Positions 43,198-51,083 of a stretch of DNA of 64,000 nucleotides are shown piece by piece. Every line of letters starts with the position of its first letter. The first letter of the stretch is position 1. The notes below the pieces were generated by a model that was not told where the DNA came from, made no database searches, and was given only the letters and a program-made list of their open reading frames with translations. Origin of the DNA: Salinirubellus salinus. GTDB lineage: Archaea > Halobacteriota > Halobacteria > Halobacteriales > Haloarculaceae. The stretch spans positions 1,612,001 through 1,676,000 of the forward strand of contig NZ_CP104003.1 of the NCBI RefSeq assembly GCF_025231485.1, read 5' to 3'. A program made the translations under genes and the position numbers.

Positions 43198-44523
43198 TCA
43201 GACCACGTCACCGAGTCGGGCGCACAGCCCGTCGGTGAACCGTGTGGCGGCGGCCGGGTCGAACTGCTCGCGAGCGTAGCGCAGCGTCAGGCTCACGCGG
43301 CCGTCGAGCGTCGCCACGCCCAGTCCGGCCCCCATCGGCATCACGGTCGGCGGGGAGAACCAGAGTCCGGCCGGCCGCTCGGCGTCGAAGCCGGGGAACG
43401 CGGGGACCCGCCCGAGGTTCGAGCAGACGGCGGTGTCGAGGAGGGCCCGGTCGGTCCGGTCGAGGAGCCACGGGACCCCGCGGGCCGCCACCGACGGGAG
43501 GACGGGGCCGAACAGGCCCAGTGCGTCGGCCACCCACGCCGCGCTGTCGCGTTCCCGGTGCCGGTCGGTGCGCCGCGCCACCGCCCGGAGCGTGCGCCGC
43601 GGCGTGGCCCGTGCCGCCCGGTCGGTCGAGACGCTGACGAACGGGGTGTACATCGCCACCGTCTCGTAGAACCGGTCGGCCGGCCGGGCGTTGACCGGAA
43701 CCATCAGCCCGACGCGGTCGGTGGGCCGGTCGTGGGCGGCGTTCCAGTCGTCGACGGCCAGTGAGAGCGCCGCGAGCAACGCGTCGTTGACGGAGACACC
43801 CGACGGCCGACTCCCGAGGAGGCGGTCCGTCAGCGCCGGCCCGAGCGTGCGGTGGTGGAACCCCCACCCCGCGTCGTCGGTGCCGGCTGGCGCCAGCCGG
43901 CTCGGCGGGTCGGTGAGCGCCGTCCAGAGGCGAGAAGCCGTCTCGCCAGCGCGGACGAGGCGGGGGCGGACGCCCCGCGAGCCGAACCGCTCGACGGTCC
44001 CCCGCGTGGCCGCCAGCGGGACACTCGGCGTGTCGAGCGACGCTCCGCGGTAGGCCCGACAGACCGACCGGACGAGCGCGAGCGTCCCGACGCCGTCCAT
44101 CGGGACGTGGCTGGTGCAGAACAGCACCCGGTCGCCGTCGCCGGGGCCGGCGCCACGGGCGAGCGCCACACGGAAGGGAGGGGCCGTCGAGAGGTCGAGA
44201 CGCTCGCCGTAGAACGCCCCGCGGAACTCCTCGAGGGCACCCGCCGTCGTCGTCCGGAGGTCGACGGCCGGGTCGTCGACGACGACCCACGCGTGGCCGG
44301 TGGGGCTGTCGGAGTCGCGACGGTGGACGGCGCCGGCCAGCGGGTGGTGGGCGATGGCAGTACGGACCGCCGCCCGGAGTCGGTCGGGGTCCAGCGGCCC
44401 ACGCGAGGCGAGTTCGAACTGGATGTTCCACGGCGCGGTCGTCCGCTCGACGTGAGCGACGACCAGTTCGGTCGGGGTGAACGGGACACGTGCCTCGCTG
44501 GTCGGGGCCGTGCGTCCACTCAT
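43198..44523 (-). CDS. Condensation-fold acyltransferase of unknown substrate
   Basis: A 441-residue protein of the CoA-dependent acyltransferase/condensation superfamily. The active-site motif HxxxD(G) appears as FCTSHVPMDGVGTL (about residue 145), and a second conserved block reads LMVPVNARPADRFYETVAMY. The rest follows the two-lobed condensation pattern with the downstream DTAVCSNLGRVPAF segment as in WS/DGAT or alcohol acetyltransferase-like enzymes. There is no adenylation or carrier domain anywhere near, so it is not part of a peptide synthetase here. It may acylate a lipid, alcohol or polyketide. Gene stands alone. Confidence 0.75.
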   Translation of the reverse strand: MSGRTAPTSEARVPFTPTELVVAHVERTTAPWNIQFELASRGPLDPDRLRAAVRTAIAHHPLAGAVHRRDSDSPTGHAWVVVDDPAVDLRTTTAGALEEFRGAFYGERLDLSTAPPFRVALARGAGPGDGDRVLFCTSHVPMDGVGTLALVRSVCRAYRGASLDTPSVPLAATRGTVERFGSRGVRPRLVRAGETASRLWTALTDPPSRLAPAGTDDAGWGFHHRTLGPALTDRLLGSRPSGVSVNDALLAALSLAVDDWNAAHDRPTDRVGLMVPVNARPADRFYETVAMYTPFVSVSTDRAARATPRRTLRAVARRTDRHRERDSAAWVADALGLFGPVLPSVAARGVPWLLDRTDRALLDTAVCSNLGRVPAFPGFDAERPAGLWFSPPTVMPMGAGLGVATLDGRVSLTLRYAREQFDPAAATRFTDGLCARLGDVV

Positions 44524-44610
44524 CTACCCAGTCAGACGCGCGGGCGACACTTCAACGCACCCGTCGCCGGCGGGCGAAAGACACCTGCCCGCGGCCCTCC
44601 AAGGGTGGGT

Positions 44611-45039
44611 GTGAGTCGACTCGCGAGGCTACGGGCCGTGTTGCTCGCCGGCGAGCAGCCGTCGTTCTACTGGCAACTCTGGCTGACGACGGTGAACGCC
44701 GTGGGCCTGCTCGTCGTGGTGGGCGCGCTGTTCGACCTCCGGGTCGTGCTCGGGCCGGACGGGCCGGCGGGTATCTACCAGCGGTCGCTCTACCCGCTGG
44801 TACCGGCGGCGGCCACGCTGGGCGTGGCGGTGGCCGAACGGTCGCTCGAACGGGCCGCCGTCTCGGGTGGGGCGCTCGTGGGCTACGTGGCCCTCCTCGG
44901 CCTCGTCGGCGTCCTCGGCGGGATGCTGGTCGACGGCCGGGCGTTCGCGCTGGGGGGCGCACTCGCCGTCCTGACGTTCGTGACGCTGGGCGTGGTGCTC
45001 GGGCGTCGCGCCGAGCGCGTCGCCGCCACCCCCGCGTAA
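44611..45039 (+). CDS. Four-helix membrane protein of unknown function
   Basis: A 142-residue membrane protein starting GTG 44611 (MSRLARLRAVLLAGEQPSFY). After a basic, amphipathic N-terminus it has hydrophobic helices at about residues 22-45, 60-78, 85-110 and 115-134, joined by very short loops. I recognise no family. It lies between the divergent acyltransferase and the hotdog protein, 36 bases before the latter, so those two may share a transcript. Confidence 0.6.
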   Translation: MSRLARLRAVLLAGEQPSFYWQLWLTTVNAVGLLVVVGALFDLRVVLGPDGPAGIYQRSLYPLVPAAATLGVAVAERSLERAAVSGGALVGYVALLGLVGVLGGMLVDGRAFALGGALAVLTFVTLGVVLGRRAERVAATPA

Positions 45040-45075
45040 CGTCACGCACTTGCCTGCCGCCCGAGGAGCGGCCGT

Positions 45076-45486
45076 ATGACCGACCCGAGCGATACACCAC
45101 TCGAGGAGGGGCGGACCGTGACGTTCGAGCGGACGTTCGACCACGCGGACGTCGAGCGGTTCGTCGAGGTGTCCGAGGACCGCGGCGAGCACCACCTCGA
45201 GCCGGACGCGGAGGGGCGACTGCTCGTCCACGGCCTGTTGACGGCGACGCTCCCGACGAAGGTGGGCGGGGCCTACGACGTGCTCGCCTCGCGGATGGAG
45301 TTCGAGTTCCGCCGCCCGGTCTGGACCGGTGAGACCGTCCAGTGTGCGGTGACGTTCACGCGCGTCGAGCGCGACGAGGCGCGAGAGCGGCGGCACGTGG
45401 AGGCGACGTTCGACTGCACCCGCGCGGGCGAGACCGTCCTGACCGGCGGGTTCGAGGGGGTCGTCAGGGACGGCCCCGACGGGTGA
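45076..45486 (+). CDS. Hotdog-fold (MaoC-like) protein
   Basis: A 136-residue hotdog-fold protein, probably an acyl-CoA hydratase or thioesterase. The order is EGRTVTFERTFDHADVERFV, SEDRGEHHLEPDAEGRLLVH and GLLTATLPTKVGG, followed by FEFRRPVWTGETVQCAVTFT as in MaoC-like dehydratases. The canonical catalytic D-x-N-x-x-H is replaced by SEDRGEHH, so the His is present but the Asp context is altered; activity is uncertain. Possibly cotranscribed with the membrane protein just upstream. Confidence 0.8.
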   Translation: MTDPSDTPLEEGRTVTFERTFDHADVERFVEVSEDRGEHHLEPDAEGRLLVHGLLTATLPTKVGGAYDVLASRMEFEFRRPVWTGETVQCAVTFTRVERDEARERRHVEATFDCTRAGETVLTGGFEGVVRDGPDG

Positions 45487-45676
45487 GTTGGTCCAACGGC
45501 TGGACCTGTCGGCCGAAAGTGGCTGGCGTGGCCCGCGTCGGTCACCCGACCATTCCTCTCACCGAGGCGGCCGACGAGAACTGCGCGAGTGGGGGCCGTC
45601 GGTACCGCGAACCGGACCGTCGTGTGACCGGAATGGAGGGCCTGTAACGCCGCTGGACGCTCTCGACGAGTCCATG

Positions 45677-45684
45677 TATATTAA
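45677..45684 (+). promoter_or_regulatory. TATA element of the channel gene
   Basis: TATATTAA lies about 48 bases before ATG 45728. Transcription would begin near 45706. An in-frame ATG at 45674 coincides with this element and is therefore not the start. Confidence 0.6.
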
Positions 45685-45727
45685 TCGTGGAATAACCATC
45701 CGAGTTGACGCCCACCTCTCTCCTGCG

Positions 45728-46477
45728 ATGCAACCAGGACTGCTACAGACCGGACTGGGACCGTTCACGGAACAGCTGATAAGCGACATCGTCGCCATCG
45801 CGCCGCGGGTCGCCGGGGCGATACTCGTCCTGCTCATCGGCTACGTCGTCGGCCGGGTGCTCGGTGGGGTCATCAGCCGCGTGGTCGACCGGCTCGAGAT
45901 CGACCGACAGGTGTTGAAGACGCCCCTCGGCGGCGCGCTCGGCGGGACGGAGAAGGCCGTCTCGCGGTCGCTGGGGAAGGTCGGCGCGTACTTCGTCTAC
46001 GCGCTGGCCATCCTCGCGGCGGCGGACACGCTCGCCATCGACCTGCTGTCGGCGTGGATCGCCGACGCGGTGTCGTACCTGCCCGCGTTCGTCGCAGGGG
46101 CACTCATCATCGTCCTCGGGTTCGTACTGGCGGACTTCTTCGGTGACGTCGTCGCCAACACGGAGTCGCTGACCGACACCGCCTACACCGACCTGTTCGC
46201 CAACTCCATCCGCCTGTTCCTCTACTTCGTCGTCACCGTCATCGGCCTCGGAACGATGGGCGTGGACGTGCAGATACTCAACACGTTCGCGACGGCGCTG
46301 GCCATCGGGCTGGCGGTCGGCCTCGCGCTGGCCATCGGGCTGAGTGTCGGTCTCGGGGGCCGCGACTACGTCTCCGAGAACATCGGCCGCTGGGTCAGCC
46401 GCGGGACGGACATCGACATCGAGCCGACCACGGTCGAGCGCAGCGAGGACGTGGACGTCTCGCCGGGCGACGACTGA
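45728..46477 (+). CDS. Mechanosensitive-channel-type TM-helix protein
   Basis: A 249-residue membrane protein with repeated conserved TM-helix segments (PF05552 style) as in MscS-like proteins: GAILVLLIGYVVGRVLGGVI, YLPAFVAGALIIVLGFVLAD and ALAIGLAVGLALAIGLSVGL, each followed by a polar turn. The MscS beta domain is lacking, so it ends soon after the last helix with an acidic tail. Such proteins are annotated as mechanosensitive ion channel family but lack proof of channel activity. Start chosen at ATG 45728 after a TATA element; the longer frame would include 80 residues of antisense-like composition. Confidence 0.84.
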   Translation: MQPGLLQTGLGPFTEQLISDIVAIAPRVAGAILVLLIGYVVGRVLGGVISRVVDRLEIDRQVLKTPLGGALGGTEKAVSRSLGKVGAYFVYALAILAAADTLAIDLLSAWIADAVSYLPAFVAGALIIVLGFVLADFFGDVVANTESLTDTAYTDLFANSIRLFLYFVVTVIGLGTMGVDVQILNTFATALAIGLAVGLALAIGLSVGLGGRDYVSENIGRWVSRGTDIDIEPTTVERSEDVDVSPGDD

Positions 46478-46572
46478 GGGCGCTCTGGTCCCGCCGACCC
46501 ACCCGCGGGACCCACGATTCTGCCGGCCGCGGAGTAAAAGGTTGATTAGCGGTGCTGGCTTAACGTAGCGTA

Positions 46573-47529
46573 ATGGCACAGACAGCCGAGAAGGTGGAGT
46601 CACTCGTCGGCTCCGACGGGCGGATGGAGGAGGTGCTGCGCCACGTGCTCGACCGGGCCGAGGACGGCGCCGTCTCCTTCGCTGACGTCTCCGACGAGGT
46701 GGACTCGGGGGAGTGGGGCCGGGTCATCGAGCGTGGCCTCCTCGTCGAGGACGGCGACGAGTACGTGGTCCGCGACCCCGCGGGGGTCCGCGAGGCGCTG
46801 GACGCCGCCGTCTGGAAGGACCGTCCCAGTGGGTCCGGGGCCACGGACCTCGAACCACCCGAGGACGACTCCTCGTGGTCGACGTACGACAAGGCGGCGG
46901 CGCTGGGTGCGGTGGGCCTGTTCGCGGGCTACTCCATCACCCCGGTCCGCAACGCCATCGGGAACGTGATGGACGTCGGACTGGGGTTCCTCGACGCGGC
47001 GCTCCCGTTCTACGTGGTCATCCTGGTGCTGGCACTGTTCACCGGGCTCTACTCGACGCTCCTCCAGTCGAACCTGATGAACACGGAGAAGATGGCCTAC
47101 TACCAGCAGAAGATGAAGGACCTGCAGAACCGCCGGAAGGAGGCGCAGGAGTCCGGCGACGAGGCCGAGCTCGACCGCATCCAGGAGGAGCAGATGGAGG
47201 CGATGGGCGAGAACCTCGGGATGTTCAAGGAGCAGTTCCGCCCGATGGTCTGGATCATGCTGCTGACCATCCCGGTCTTCCTCTGGATGTACTGGATGAT
47301 CCTCTCGCCGGAGCAGGCGGTCACCCCGGCACAGATCACGATGCCCCTCATCGGCGAACTCAACGCCGTCCCCGACGGCGTGCAGGGGCTCAAGCCCGAC
47401 CAGGGCTGGCGGACGCAGGTCATCGGACCGCTGGAGGCGTGGATCGTCTGGTACTTCGTCTGCTCGATGGGGTTCAACCAGATCATCCGGAAGTCGCTGA
47501 ACATCCAGACGACGCCGGATACCAGCTAG
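46573..47529 (+). CDS. DUF106 membrane protein (Oxa1/EMC3 superfamily) with winged N-terminus
   Basis: A 318-residue member of the archaeal DUF106 group, related to YidC/Oxa1 and eukaryotic EMC3 and TMCO1, presumed to help insert membrane proteins. Membrane helices lie at about residues 105-125, 130-160, 225-247 and 290-308; between the second and third is the coiled-coil hairpin MAYYQQKMKDLQNRRKEAQE typical for the family. The first 80 residues (MEEVLRHVLDRAEDGAVSFA and WGRVIERGLLVEDGDEY) look like a winged-helix domain added to the usual core. In archaea the gene often neighbours adk and secY. Confidence 0.88.
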   Translation: MAQTAEKVESLVGSDGRMEEVLRHVLDRAEDGAVSFADVSDEVDSGEWGRVIERGLLVEDGDEYVVRDPAGVREALDAAVWKDRPSGSGATDLEPPEDDSSWSTYDKAAALGAVGLFAGYSITPVRNAIGNVMDVGLGFLDAALPFYVVILVLALFTGLYSTLLQSNLMNTEKMAYYQQKMKDLQNRRKEAQESGDEAELDRIQEEQMEAMGENLGMFKEQFRPMVWIMLLTIPVFLWMYWMILSPEQAVTPAQITMPLIGELNAVPDGVQGLKPDQGWRTQVIGPLEAWIVWYFVCSMGFNQIIRKSLNIQTTPDTS

Positions 47530-48023
47530 GACGCACCACACTTTTCTCGTCGGGTTCGCGCCGCAGGCGCGAACCACCCCTCGGATTCGAACGGCGCCAC
47601 TCGCTTCGTCGACGGCGTTCGGAAGACGCGCCGCGTCCTCCGCAGCCCGTCGGAGGCCGGAGATCTCCGAGGACGGCGGAGCCGCCGTCTGCAAGCGGGA
47701 CCCTCGGTCCTACCCTGCTCGCGGCGGGTGACTGTTCGAGCCCGACCACACCGGATTCCCCTGTCGCTCACCATCCCGCCGACCGCTCACGGAGACAGCA
47801 TCACTCTCTCGCCGGCAGGAGACAGCGAGAAGGACGAGTCACTCTCCTCCGTCGTCTCGTCGAAGCCGGCCGCGAGAGAGACCCTCGACCCGGTCGAAAT
47901 CCCTCGGTGTCGGGCAGTTTGTCGGGACCGCGCTGGATAGAGAGCGCGTATCCCTCACGGGTAGCGCCGAACGGGGGGTCAACCCGCCTCCATCCGGCTC
48001 GCCAAAGGCAGCTCTCTATCGGC
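47530..48023. other. 494-base gene-free, hairpin-rich intergenic region
   Basis: I see no gene with credible composition on either strand. It contains a perfect hairpin GGTTCGCGCC (47553-47562) / GGCGCGAACC (47566-47575), another GACGGCGG (47672-47679) / CCGCCGTC (47682-47689) and several imperfect ones between 47590 and 47665, with T-runs near 47541. It may be a decayed element, a structured RNA or simply a terminator-rich gap between two genes. Confidence 0.55.
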
Positions 48024-48437
48024 TCAGTCGAGCGTGACGCTGAGTCCGGTCTCGCCCGTGATGTTGTCGCTGACCGGACACCGCTCCTCGACGGCCGAGA
48101 GCCAGGCGTCGAGGTCGGCGTCGCCCGCTGTCTCGACCGAGAGAGTCACATCTACTCCCTGGAGCCCTGGACGGTCCTCGGTCTCCTTGCCCAGATACGT
48201 CGCGTAGTTCACGTCTCCCTCGATCGTCGCCTCGAGAGACTCGATGTCGATATCCATGTCGCGGGCGACCATCGTCCCGGTCGAGTTGAGACAGGCCAGG
48301 ACGGAGCCGAGGAGATACTCGACGGGATTCACGTCGTGTCCGACGACGAACTCTCCGTCCTCGGTCGTCACCTGGGTCCGCTGCGGACTGACACGCGATG
48401 CACTGACCTCGTAGTGGGTTAGTCTGGAGTCACCCAT
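48024..48437 (-). CDS. OsmC family protein
   Basis: A 137-residue OsmC-like peroxidase/stress protein. It begins MGDSRLTHYEVSASRVSPQR, has the FVVGHDVNPVEYLLGSVLAC and LNSTGTMVARDMDI helices with the first conserved cysteine, and the second cysteine in SAVEERCPVSDNITGETG. The two cysteines are in the positions of the catalytic dithiol of OsmC/Ohr hydroperoxide reductases, although the sequence is closer to the YhfA/OsmC-like branch. ATG 48437 is chosen over an upstream start that adds 26 unrelated residues. Stands alone. Confidence 0.87.
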   Translation of the reverse strand: MGDSRLTHYEVSASRVSPQRTQVTTEDGEFVVGHDVNPVEYLLGSVLACLNSTGTMVARDMDIDIESLEATIEGDVNYATYLGKETEDRPGLQGVDVTLSVETAGDADLDAWLSAVEERCPVSDNITGETGLSVTLD

Positions 48438-48734
48438 AGACGAGTGTTCAGCGGTGAAGGCAGTATAGCTTGGGTCCGTTCGGTCCCCCCTTCGAGCGAA
48501 CCACTCGGACGACACGTCCGTAACGAGAGCTGCGTGAGTCCACTGGATGCGGCGTGCCGAGACCGTCGTGCGGCGTCCCTCTGCCGAACGCCGAACCCAC
48601 GCTCCGTATCGGTCGTACCGTTCCCGACGGGGACCGAGTAGGGATCGGAGACCCTGCTGGATAGCGGACGCGAGTCGGCCGTTGCGGTCGTCGGTCCTGC
48701 AGGGCCGGGTGCGTTGCGACGACCGCCCGTCGCC
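48438..48734. other. Gene-free stretch downstream of the small zinc-ribbon gene
   Basis: I see no gene here. It holds the upstream region of the OsmC gene, which probably contains its promoter; no clear TATA element or repeat stands out. Confidence 0.5.
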
Positions 48735-48869
48735 TCACCCTCGGAGGTCGAATCGGTTCATCCGGCAGATCGGACAGCACACGGGGCGCTCCTGTTCACT
48801 CACGAGAAACGTCCCTCCACAAGCCTTGCAGTCGTACCGATTCAGTTTGCCGCGGGATAGTCGGCTCAT
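48735..48869 (-). CDS. 44-residue zinc-ribbon protein
   Basis: A very short gene reading MSRLSRGKLNRYDCKACGGT, then FLVSEQERPVCCPICRMNRF and DLRG. The two metal knuckles CKACG and CCPIC sit 18 residues apart, a complete zinc ribbon. It is close to small haloarchaeal ribbon proteins annotated as rubrerythrin-like or DUF-type, with unknown roles. The gene is flanked by noncoding sequence and is well below the length usually called, but the frame, start ATG and Cys spacing all support it. Confidence 0.65.
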   Translation of the reverse strand: MSRLSRGKLNRYDCKACGGTFLVSEQERPVCCPICRMNRFDLRG

Positions 48870-49098
48870 CGGACCTCGCCTTCATGTAATACATCCAGAG
48901 TATGTTAAGGCCACTCACTAGAAGGAAGACGGTCGGCGAGCCTCGCTATCCGGCACCCCGTCTCTATCAGGTTCTGGGGACTGCACCGGAGCCGGGCTGT
49001 ATCGCCGCGGAGCGGGCGTGGCCAGCGTACGGCGAGCGAAGCGAGCCGTTTCACCCGCCCCGAGCGCAGCGAGCGCACCCGACCAGTGAGAAGTGGGA
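48870..49098. other. Intergenic, AT-rich promoter zone and two GAGCG hairpins
   Basis: The first 50 bases are AT-rich and would carry the promoter of the zinc-ribbon gene. Further right there is ACGGC-GAGCGAAGCGA-GCCGT at 49029-49049 and the related CGAGCGCAGCGAGCG at about 49061-49075. No gene seen. Confidence 0.5.
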
Positions 49099-49530
49099 CT
49101 ACATACGAGCGCCGCGCTCCGTCGACCGCACGACGACCGTCTCCGCCGCGAGGTCACCGATGCGCTGGCCGCCGTCGGTCAGCAGGATGGACGCGAGGCC
49201 GACGACGAAGAACGACGGGAGCGCGTCGACGACGCCCACGAGCGTTCGGACGGCGGCCGCCCGGTAGCTACAGGGGTAGCCGCGGTGGTTGACGACGACG
49301 ACGTTCATCAGTCGCTTGCCGACCGTCTGGCCGTAGGTCCCCTCGAAGTAGGTGAGGTAACCGAAGGCGACGACGGCGGCGACGGCGACGAGCGGTAGCC
49401 CCGCCCCGAGGACGAACCCGGCGGCAGCGACGAGGATGCCGAGTAGTAGGACGTCGATACCGAGTGCGGCGGCACGCTGGGGGAGCACGTCTCGCTGCGT
49501 CCCCATCTGTGGGTTCGGACGGGCGAACAT
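49099..49530 (-). CDS. RDD family membrane protein
   Basis: A 143-residue membrane protein with an RDD domain. It reads VLPQRAAALGIDVLLLGILV (the Arg/Asp motif RxxAxxxD) then FGYLTYFEGTYGQTVGKRLM and DALPSFFVVGLASILLTDGG followed by QRIGDLAAETVVV. The function of RDD proteins is generally unknown; some act as ion antiporters or transport regulators. A TATA element 28 bases before ATG 49530 supports that start over ATG 49506. The gene is divergent from the thioredoxin-like lipoprotein. Confidence 0.85.
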   Translation of the reverse strand: MFARPNPQMGTQRDVLPQRAAALGIDVLLLGILVAAAGFVLGAGLPLVAVAAVVAFGYLTYFEGTYGQTVGKRLMNVVVVNHRGYPCSYRAAAVRTLVGVVDALPSFFVVGLASILLTDGGQRIGDLAAETVVVRSTERGARM

Positions 49531-49555
49531 TGAGACCGGCCAGCGTCCGGGCGGG

Positions 49556-49561
49556 CTTAAA
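49556..49561 (-). promoter_or_regulatory. TATA element of the RDD gene
   Basis: TTTAAG on the minus strand centred about 28 bases before ATG 49530, within a GC-rich surround; consistent with a leaderless start. Confidence 0.5.
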
Positions 49562-49677
49562 CCCTCCAGCCGCGTCGGACGGGCGTCGTACCGGTGGCGT
49601 GCGGGCCGCTCGACTGGTCGCGCGATTCTAGAACGATTCCGGACAACGGCTTTACCCCGACGTGTCGTCCTGACGGT

Positions 49678-50403
49678 ATGGACACACGGCGTGCGTTCCT
49701 CGCGGCCGGCGCGGGCACCTTGGCGGTACTCGCCGGGTGTACGAGCGGACCGAACGGGGGTGGCGACGGGAGCGGTGGCGGGGACGGCAGCGACGGGACC
49801 ACGGCCGGGACGCCGACGCCCGAGGCCGCCGAGACGCTGGCGACCCACCCTGCGGCACGGGACCTCGACGCCCAGCCACGCCTCGGGCCGCCGGTCGACG
49901 AGGCGGCCGGCGTCGTCGTCGCGTTCGAGGACCCCTCCTGTACGCTCTGCCGGCGGTTCGAGGAGAACACGCTCCCCGACCTCCGGTCGAACCTCGTCGA
50001 CACGGGGGACGCGGCGTTCGTCTACCGCGGCTACCCGGTCATCTACCCGTGGGGGAAGCCGGCGTCGCAGGCGCTCGAGTCGACGTTCGCGGCCGACGCC
50101 GACGCGTTCTGGGCGCTGAAGGACCACTACTTCGCGGAACAGGGGACGTTCACCACGGACAACGTCCTCGAGGAGACGGAGGCGTTCCTCGCCAGCGAGA
50201 CGAGCGTCGACGCCGCGGCCGTCGTGGACGACGCCCGGAACGAGCGCCACGACGCAGCCGTGCAGGCCGACATCGAGGCAGCGCAGGCCGCCGGCGCGGG
50301 GAGCCAGACGCCCATCTTCTACCTGTTCCGCGACGGCGAGTTCCAGACACGTGTCTCGGGACCGCAGGGCTACGACGTGTTCGCCGCGGCGATGGGGTTC
50401 TGA
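49678..50403 (+). CDS. DsbA-like thioredoxin-fold lipoprotein
   Basis: An exported 241-residue protein. The N-terminus MDTRRAFLAAGAGTLAVLAG is a Tat-type signal (TRRAF) ending in the lipobox LAGC, so it is attached to the membrane outside the cell, followed by a Gly/Ser/Thr-rich linker (about 24-50). The thioredoxin-fold core (DsbA/DSBA-like group) has CxxC in EDPSCTLCRRFEENTLPDLR, the cis-Pro region near GSQTPIFYLFRDGEFQ, and an inserted helical part. It is preceded by a TATA-like GCTTTACC 26 bases upstream and overlaps the downstream membrane gene by one base. Confidence 0.87.
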   Translation: MDTRRAFLAAGAGTLAVLAGCTSGPNGGGDGSGGGDGSDGTTAGTPTPEAAETLATHPAARDLDAQPRLGPPVDEAAGVVVAFEDPSCTLCRRFEENTLPDLRSNLVDTGDAAFVYRGYPVIYPWGKPASQALESTFAADADAFWALKDHYFAEQGTFTTDNVLEETEAFLASETSVDAAAVVDDARNERHDAAVQADIEAAQAAGAGSQTPIFYLFRDGEFQTRVSGPQGYDVFAAAMGF

Positions 50404-51014
50404 TGGCACAGACGAGTGGTCTCCGCCGGCGGCTCCCCGACCTCCCGACCGGGAGCGACGACTGGCGGCTGATGGGTCGGACGGCGCGCCTCGTCCTCGG
50501 TATCCCCACCTACGCCGTCGTCGCCCTCGTCGCGGCGGTCGCCGGCCTGACGCTGTTCGTCACCTCGCTGAACCTCCCGCTGGCCGGGTTCGCCCTCACC
50601 GGCGACCTCACGCTGGACGGACGCCTGCGCATCCTCCGGGGGCTCTACCCCTTCGTCGGGAGCGCCTACGACCCGTTCCAGGGGACCCTCCTCGTGTTCG
50701 TCGCCGCGCTCGTCGGCGTGAACGTCGCGATGGCCGTCTACCACTTCCGGGAACACGCCGTCAGCGTGGAGTCCGGGGGGGCGAGTCTCGCCGCGGTCCT
50801 CCTCGCGACGCTCGGTGCCGGCTGTGCGGCCTGTGGCGTGCCCATCCTGCTCGCCATCCTCTCCATCTTCGGCGTCTCCTCGGCGGCGCTGTTGCTCCCC
50901 CTCGACGGCCTCGAGTTCGCGTTGCTCGCGGTGGTGGCACTCGTCCTCTCGACCCACTGGCTGGCCGAAGGGATGCGCGGTGGGGAGATACGGGGCTGTC
51001 CGGTGGACCTGTAG
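50403..51014 (+). CDS. Membrane protein with CAAC motif, coupled to the DsbA-like protein
   Basis: A 203-residue membrane protein with about four helices (about residues 32-55, 92-112, 126-150 and 160-185). Between or at the edge of the helices it has the dithiol ATLGAGCAACGVPILLAILS. It shares one base with the stop of the CxxC lipoprotein gene, so the two are coupled. A membrane dithiol next to an exported thioredoxin-like protein suggests a redox partner role (DsbB/VKOR/CcdA-like function), but sequence similarity to those families is not evident. Confidence 0.65.
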   Translation: MAQTSGLRRRLPDLPTGSDDWRLMGRTARLVLGIPTYAVVALVAAVAGLTLFVTSLNLPLAGFALTGDLTLDGRLRILRGLYPFVGSAYDPFQGTLLVFVAALVGVNVAMAVYHFREHAVSVESGGASLAAVLLATLGAGCAACGVPILLAILSIFGVSSAALLLPLDGLEFALLAVVALVLSTHWLAEGMRGGEIRGCPVDL

Positions 51015-51083
51015 GCAGGGCCGTCGGCGGCCCCCGGCCGCGAGTTTATGCGTGATGACGACCAAACCCCGGCCACAGTCCGT

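Noticed and set aside
45488-45727. N-terminal extension of the channel-type protein
   Set aside because: Contains the TATA element used for this gene and reads Arg/Gly/Pro-rich without conservation; ATG 45728 is used.
47585-47605. tRNA-like T-arm
   Set aside because: A GTTCGAATCC-like string on the minus strand suggested a T-loop, but no acceptor stem, D-arm or anticodon arm can be formed around it.
48902-49267. Plus-strand frame of 121 codons left of the RDD gene
   Set aside because: It runs through the GAGCG hairpins and into antisense of the RDD gene; no motif.
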